In this document: piece by piece, positions 16,191-20,181 of the stretch | Position numbering within the stretch: the stretch's first letter is position 1 | Layout: each line of letters starts with the position of its first letter | Assembly (NCBI GenBank): GCA_016649775.1 | Contig: JAENWY010000011.1 | Location: forward strand, 1-20,181 | Direction of reading: 5' to 3' | Length of the DNA: 20,181 bases | Origin: Spirochaetaceae bacterium | GTDB taxonomy: Bacteria; Spirochaetota; Spirochaetia; Sphaerochaetales; Sphaerochaetaceae | The notes under the pieces: generated by a model | Databases searched by the model: none | The model's input: the letters and a program-made list of their open reading frames with translations, nothing else | Told to the model about the DNA's origin: nothing | Program-made: the position numbers and the translations under genes

Positions 16191-16258
16191 TGAATATTAA
16201 TACATAAATACTATTGACAATAATTGTATATGTATACATTATAATGAATAAATATTCA
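16191..16258 (+). promoter_or_regulatory. Promoter with paired ARG-box-like operators, binding protein 3
   Basis: Upstream box TGAATATTAATACA (16191-16204), TTGACA (16214-16219), 17 bp, CATTAT (16237-16242; an alternative TATAAT lies at 16240), downstream box TGAATAAATATTCA (16245-16258). The downstream box matches the ArgR consensus at every position. Boxes are 54 bp apart start to start. Confidence 0.65.
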
Positions 16259-16279
16259 TTAATTAGGAGAGAAATTATA

Positions 16280-17056
16280 ATGAAAAAAATTTATATCACA
16301 CTTTTATTAATACTATCTTTATCGACTATAAGCCTTGTTGCTCAAGGAACAAAAGAAAATACAACTGAGGCTGATAAAACTATAGTTATCGCATCAAACT
16401 GCGAATGGCCACCTCTTGAATTTGTAGATAAAAATGGAGCTATGGTAGGTTTTGAAATTGATCTTATAAATGAGATTGCTAATGAGACTGGCTATAAATT
16501 TGTTATTAAGAATGTTTCATGGGATGGAATTTTTGCAGGACTTGCTAATGGAGCTTATGATGGTGTTGCATCAGGTGTATCTGTAACAGAAGAAAGAAAA
16601 GCAACTCTAAATTTTTCAACAACCTACTTAAAAGTTACACAAGCAATTATTTGTTTAAGTGAAAACAATAAGCCTGCTACTACAATCAAAGAATTAGCTG
16701 GTAAAAAAGTTGGTGTCCTAATTGGATCTACAGGAGATATAATGCTACAAGATAGTGGATTAGATGTTAAAATAATGTCCTATGACTCAATAGCTCTAGC
16801 TGTAGAAGATTTATTAAATGGAAATCTTAGTGCTGTTGTAACAGACTCTGTTGTAGCTGGTGAATATGTTGTATCAAATAAAGTCTTCGCTGGTAAATTG
16901 AAAGTATCAGGCAAATCAGAAGATAATGTAGAACCTATTGCAATGTGTTTTAAAAAGGGTGATTCTAAAACTACTGACATTATTAATAAAGGTCTAAAAG
17001 CTTTAGAAGAAAATGGTAAATTGGATGAATTAAAAGTTAAATGGGCTATTCTATAG
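16280..17056 (+). CDS. Amino-acid ABC transporter substrate-binding protein, paralog 3
   Basis: The start is the ATG at 16280 behind AGGAG; the longer in-frame reading from 16214 would begin in the -35 box and cross the operator, so it is rejected. The product is 258 residues, signal peptide cut after LVA, leaving QGTKEN. It shares CEWPPLEF, NVSWDGIFAG, ASGVSVTEERK and the D of AVVTDS with paralog 2. The region after the Arg motif differs (LNFSTTYLKVTQAIICL against FSDPILTVKQSIIVL), as does AVVTDS. This gene has the best operator match of the three. An orphan binding protein, which must use a permease encoded elsewhere. Confidence 0.94.
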   Translation: MKKIYITLLLILSLSTISLVAQGTKENTTEADKTIVIASNCEWPPLEFVDKNGAMVGFEIDLINEIANETGYKFVIKNVSWDGIFAGLANGAYDGVASGVSVTEERKATLNFSTTYLKVTQAIICLSENNKPATTIKELAGKKVGVLIGSTGDIMLQDSGLDVKIMSYDSIALAVEDLLNGNLSAVVTDSVVAGEYVVSNKVFAGKLKVSGKSEDNVEPIAMCFKKGDSKTTDIINKGLKALEENGKLDELKVKWAIL

Positions 17057-17078
17057 TTTATTTATTACTTAATTATTT

Positions 17079-17120
17079 AATAACTGAGATCTAACTCCTC
17101 AGTTATTTTTTTTGTTTTTT
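17079..17120 (+). terminator. Rho-independent terminator after paralog 3
   Basis: Perfect 10-bp stem AATAACTGAG (17079-17088) with CTCAGTTATT (17098-17107), a 9-nt loop and a long T-rich tail to about 17120. Confidence 0.9.
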
Positions 17121-17207
17121 TATATCCTCTTAAAAAATGTGGTTAAGTAATGCATCTTTGATTTACAACCATCTTTTAGTCTTTTATGATAAAAAAAGGA
17201 GAAATAC

Positions 17208-18302
17208 ATGGATATTGTTTTATTATCAGATAATGGACATATTAGAACTTCAATAAACAAATGCATAATAGGTAAAAGTAGAATGTTTAAAAGTTATGCG
17301 TTATTTTTAAAAGCATACAAGTCCTTGGAAATTGATTTATTGATTATAGACGATAATCTAATGTTAAATAAAAATTTAATTCTTGAAAATTTAATATTAC
17401 TTGATATAACATTCCCTATAATTTGCTTATTTAAAAGCAACAAAGAAGAACTTCATAAAATGGGATCTTCTCTACTTTTCTGTTCTAAACCCTTAAGTGA
17501 TTCTCTCCTAAACAAAGCATTATGTTTATTAAATATAGAAGAGAAATATCCATCCTATGTTTCCGAGAATATCCTAGAAAGAAGTGAATACTTAATAGGT
17601 TCAAGTAATGTTATGAAAGAACTAAGAGGTGATTTAGAATTAATTGGAAAAGAACCACATCCTATATTTATAAGCGGTGAAACTGGAAGTGGTAAAGAAC
17701 TTGCAGCTAAAACACTACACAATTATAGTCATTTTGCAGATAAAGACATGATAAGTATTAATTGTTCCCTATTAAATTCATCTATATCTGATTCTATGCT
17801 ATTTGGACATGATAAAGGCTCTTATACCGGGGCAGATTCCACCAAGTCAGGACTAGTTAAAAATGCAAACAATAATACTTTGTTTTTAGATGAAATTGAA
17901 AATTTAAACCCACAATCCCAAGCTAAATTGTTAAGGCTTATTGAAACCGGAGAATATAGATCTTTGGGAGGAACAGAAGTACTAAAAACCAATTTCCGAC
18001 TATTGAGTGCTTCTAATATTAATATTAACGAATTAATAAAAGAAAAGAAATTTAGAATTGATTTCTTTTATAGAATTTCAAAATTTACAGTAAACATTCC
18101 ACCATTAAGAGTTCATCTAGAAGATTTAGAGCAACTAATAAAATTCTATTATCACAAGAATAACGAAACTAGACCACTTGAAAATAATTTCTTAGATAAG
18201 TTATATGAATATGACTTCCCAGGCAATGTACGGGAGTTAAATATGATATTAGAGAGAAGTAGAGTCTTCAGTAAAGGCTCTACAATCTCTTTAAAGTTCT
18301 AA
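17208..18302 (+). CDS. Sigma-54-type AAA+ transcription activator lacking a DNA-binding domain
   Basis: The 364-residue protein has a receiver-like N-terminus (about 1-115) with Asp8, candidate phosphoacceptor Asp48 and Lys94 in SKPL, though the second acidic residue is Asn9. The AAA+ domain follows: Walker A GETGSGKE at 157-164, the sigma-54 contact loop as GSYTGA at 204-209 (usual GAFTGA), Walker B TLFLDEI at 224-230, arginine fingers in FRIDFFYRI at 282-290 and FPGNVREL at 337-344. It ends about 20 residues later, without the Fis-type helix-turn-helix. DNA-free activators such as Helicobacter FlgR are known, so it may act from solution. A good GGAG site precedes the ATG. Its stop overlaps the opposing MATE stop by 4 bases. 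Confidence 0.9.
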   Translation: MDIVLLSDNGHIRTSINKCIIGKSRMFKSYALFLKAYKSLEIDLLIIDDNLMLNKNLILENLILLDITFPIICLFKSNKEELHKMGSSLLFCSKPLSDSLLNKALCLLNIEEKYPSYVSENILERSEYLIGSSNVMKELRGDLELIGKEPHPIFISGETGSGKELAAKTLHNYSHFADKDMISINCSLLNSSISDSMLFGHDKGSYTGADSTKSGLVKNANNNTLFLDEIENLNPQSQAKLLRLIETGEYRSLGGTEVLKTNFRLLSASNININELIKEKKFRIDFFYRISKFTVNIPPLRVHLEDLEQLIKFYYHKNNETRPLENNFLDKLYEYDFPGNVRELNMILERSRVFSKGSTISLKF

Positions 18303-19660
18303 TATATTTTTAAAGGTTTATTTTCTAAAATTGCTTTATCAATTTTTTTAAGTAAAATTTGATAAAAAACAAAGACGGTAAGTCCTGTAGCAATCCAGGC
18401 AAAAGGAGAAGCTAGGCATAATCCTAAATATCCATAATAGGGTACAATTAAAATAATTGCTAACACTCTAAACACGATTTCCTCAACTGCACAAAACATT
18501 GGAATAACACCAGAACCTAAACCTTGACAAGAACTTCTATATATAAATATTAGAGTCAATGCTAGAAAGTATTTACCTACAATTTGAGTATAAGTAGCTG
18601 TATATTTGAGAACCTGTATATCACTTTTATCAATAAAGAGCATAGCAATATCATAACTAAAGAAATACAATATCAATCCATTTATAATTGCCAATATTGA
18701 AGTTAAGTATAAAGTTTTTCTTACGCCTTCTCTTACCCTATCAACTTGCATAGCACCAATATTTTGTCCACAATAAGTAGTTAATCCAGCACCAAAGCCT
18801 ACAAATCCTTGTACAAATAAACTTTCTATTCTAACACCTACTCCAAATCCTGCTACTGCATCAGATCCAAAACCATTAAGATTTGCTTGAACTATTAAAA
18901 CTCCAATAGAAATTACAGATACATGGAATCCACTTGGAATACCAAGGGAAAATAATCTTTTTAACATTCTACCATTATATTTCCAATCCGACTTTTGAGG
19001 CCAAATTTCAGGATATTTTCTTATAATATAAATTAAAGATAATAAAGCACTAATACTTTGAGCTATTACAGTCGCAACTGCAGCACCTTGAACACCCCAA
19101 TGTAATATTGCAACAAAAATATAATCTCCAATCACATTAAGGAATGAACTTAAAATCAAGAATAACAAGGGGGTCTTACTATCACCAATGGCTCTTAATA
19201 TTGAAGAGAAAATATTGTAATACATTATAGTAATTATTCCATACACAATTATTTTAAAGTAACTTTCAGCTAAGTCTAAAATATTATCAGGAGTAGAAAT
19301 AAGCATTAATAAAGGCCGGGTTACAAAAAATGATATTACTGTAAGTGCAACACTACAAAAGAATGTAGCTAAAATTGACATAGCAATACTCTTTCGAACA
19401 CCATCTTCATCATTTGCACCAAATCTCTGGCTTACAATTACTGTAAATCCAGTAGAAATACCAATGGCAAACCCTATTAAAGTAAAACCAATTGGCCCAG
19501 ATACACCAAGTGCAGCTAGTGCATCTATACCTACATAGCGTCCTACAATTAAAGTATCAATAACCTGATAAAACTGTTGAAAGATATTTCCAACAATAAT
19601 TGGTATTGAAAACAATGTAATTTGTTTTAACGGATTACCCGTTCTCATGTTAATTTTCAC
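18299..19660 (-). CDS. MATE-family multidrug/metabolite exporter
   Basis: A 453-residue membrane protein with the MATE layout of about 12 helices in two halves. The N-terminus TGNPLKQITLFSIPIIVGNI, then FQQFYQVIDTLIVGRYVGIDALAALG, is typical, as is GFGAGLTTYCGQNIGA at the start of the second half. MATE proteins expel drugs or metabolites using Na+ or H+; the substrate is unknown. The given start is GTG at 19660; an ATG at 19648 (449 residues) is equally possible, since neither has a clear ribosome site. A weak promoter, TTGACT at 19691-19696 and TATAGC at 19670-19675 with only 15 bp between, would leave almost no leader before the GTG. Confidence 0.92.
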   Translation of the reverse strand: MKINMRTGNPLKQITLFSIPIIVGNIFQQFYQVIDTLIVGRYVGIDALAALGVSGPIGFTLIGFAIGISTGFTVIVSQRFGANDEDGVRKSIAMSILATFFCSVALTVISFFVTRPLLMLISTPDNILDLAESYFKIIVYGIITIMYYNIFSSILRAIGDSKTPLLFLILSSFLNVIGDYIFVAILHWGVQGAAVATVIAQSISALLSLIYIIRKYPEIWPQKSDWKYNGRMLKRLFSLGIPSGFHVSVISIGVLIVQANLNGFGSDAVAGFGVGVRIESLFVQGFVGFGAGLTTYCGQNIGAMQVDRVREGVRKTLYLTSILAIINGLILYFFSYDIAMLFIDKSDIQVLKYTATYTQIVGKYFLALTLIFIYRSSCQGLGSGVIPMFCAVEEIVFRVLAIILIVPYYGYLGLCLASPFAWIATGLTVFVFYQILLKKIDKAILENKPLKIY

Positions 19661-20058
19661 AACTCTGAAGCTATATCAACTAAGTTAATAAGTCAATTAT
19701 AAAAAGTAAAATTAGTAAAAATATTAAGCAATTTATATTTTATTAAAAATAAAATTTATTCGAAAATATAAGCCAGATTTTATATACTAATTCCAATTTA
19801 TGCATTTATATACCATATATTATTTATAAAAATTAATTACAACATAAATTAATTAAAATTTTACTTATAAAGAATAAATTAAATTACAAGATAACTAACT
19901 TTTTAAAAGGTTCTATGATATATTATTTATAGACTAAAAGATTCTTATATTTTTTGCTACAAAATAGTACTAATTTAATATAAGAAGATTGATAATTTTT
20001 TCTTTTGTAGTATACTAATATCATATGTACTATAATATTAATTTTATGCTAAAAAACT
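19661..20058. other. Intergenic region, 398 bases, very AT-rich
   Basis: It separates the divergent MATE gene and the right-edge ORF. I see the weak MATE promoter near 19670-19696 and a better plus-strand promoter at 19989-20016. The middle (about 19700-19980) shows no ORF, no G/C-rich hairpin and no clear RNA gene. Confidence 0.5.
19989..20016 (+). promoter_or_regulatory. Promoter of the right-edge ORF
   Basis: TTGATA (19989-19994), 16 bp, TATACT (20011-20016) gives a leader of about 36 bases before the ATG at 20059. A second A/T-rich -10-like TATAAT lies at 20031-20036. No strong ribosome site is visible before the ATG. Confidence 0.5.
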
Positions 20059-20181
20059 ATGAAAAATAAAATAAAAATAACTTTATTATTAATAATATTT
20101 ACTATAAACACATTGTCTGCTATCACACCATCAACATTATATGATAGAGATTAATTTGTTGTTACTTCTGTCGATTATCTA
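20059..20181 (+). pseudogene. Start of an exported-protein ORF with an in-frame stop at codon 32
   Basis: From the ATG at 20059 the frame gives a signal peptide (MKNKIK, then a Leu/Ile core, with a likely cut after LSA) and ITPSTLYDRD, then TAA at 20152-20154. The same frame continues open to the window edge as FVVTSVDYL, which looks like ordinary protein. The simplest reading is a secreted or outer-membrane protein gene with a nonsense change, or a sequence error (for example TAT read as TAA); a genuine 31-residue peptide is also possible. The stop is TAA, so it is not a selenocysteine codon. The family is not recognisable from so little. Confidence 0.4.

Noticed and set aside
16214..16279. 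N-terminal extension of paralog 3 from 16214 (and similar extensions at 14139 and 15204)
   Set aside because: The extensions run through promoter or operator sequence and precede the signal peptide; good ribosome sites support the starts at 16280, 14178 and 15216.
14126..16980. Minus-strand open frames at 14126-14341, 14540-14725, 15716-15925 and 16780-16980
   Set aside because: All are shadows of the three binding-protein genes. The 15716 and 16780 frames resemble each other only because the sense genes are paralogs.
17141..17156. Possible sigma-54 promoter (TGG ... TGCA) upstream of the AAA+ activator
   Set aside because: Only 9 bases separate GG and GC instead of the required 10, and the rest of the consensus is absent.
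1..20181. CRISPR arrays, tRNA/rRNA genes, insertion sequences, phage genes
   Set aside because: No regularly spaced direct repeats, no tRNA-like cloverleaf, no transposase or integrase ORF and no terminal inverted repeats were seen on either strand.

Overview
The window is AT-rich bacterial DNA with tightly packed genes. The secreted binding proteins all have a signal peptide followed by a mature start of the type x-G-(A/S/T)-K-E (LLANGAKE, LFASGSKE, FAQGSKE, VAQGTKE). This pattern is familiar from spirochaetes, so I infer a low-GC spirochaete. The genus is not determined, and no rRNA, tRNA or marker gene is present to confirm it.

Layout. (1) 1-351: the 3' end of a yqeB-type gene, a maturation factor of selenium-dependent molybdenum hydroxylases, ending at a strong, probably bidirectional terminator. 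(2) 448-3523, minus strand: a complete TRAP transporter (dctP, then dctQ and dctM). Divergent from it (3671-6656) is a YesM/YesN-type two-component system that probably controls it. (3) 6679-8652, minus: a solitary superfamily-1 helicase-like ATPase with an unrecognised N-terminal region. (4) 8800-13546: a selenium-cofactor cluster around a compact divergent promoter. The minus arm is YedE transporter, TusA-like protein, DUF3343 protein and SelD; the plus arm is a class-V cysteine desulfurase/selenocysteine-lyase-like enzyme and an XdhC-family protein whose two domains are in the reverse of the usual order. (5) 13536-13880, minus: a stand-alone Hpt phosphotransfer protein. (6) 14178-17056: three tandem paralogous amino-acid ABC binding proteins with no permease or ATPase nearby. 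Each has its own promoter and terminator, and each promoter is bracketed by two ARG-box-like operators at near-constant spacing. (7) 17208-18302: a sigma-54-type AAA+ activator lacking a DNA-binding domain. (8) 18299-19660, minus: a MATE-family exporter. (9) 20059 to the right edge: the start of an exported-protein ORF interrupted by an in-frame stop.

How the parts work together. YqeB, YedE, TusA-like, DUF3343, SelD, the class-V enzyme and XdhC form the 'orphan SelD' gene set associated with selenium-dependent molybdenum hydroxylases. No hydroxylase structural gene and no selA/selB is in the window. The TRAP system, its two-component regulators and the helicase sit between the two parts of this set. 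The most interesting regulatory signal is the paired-operator architecture repeated in front of all three binding-protein genes, which suggests arginine-responsive (ArgR-type) control.
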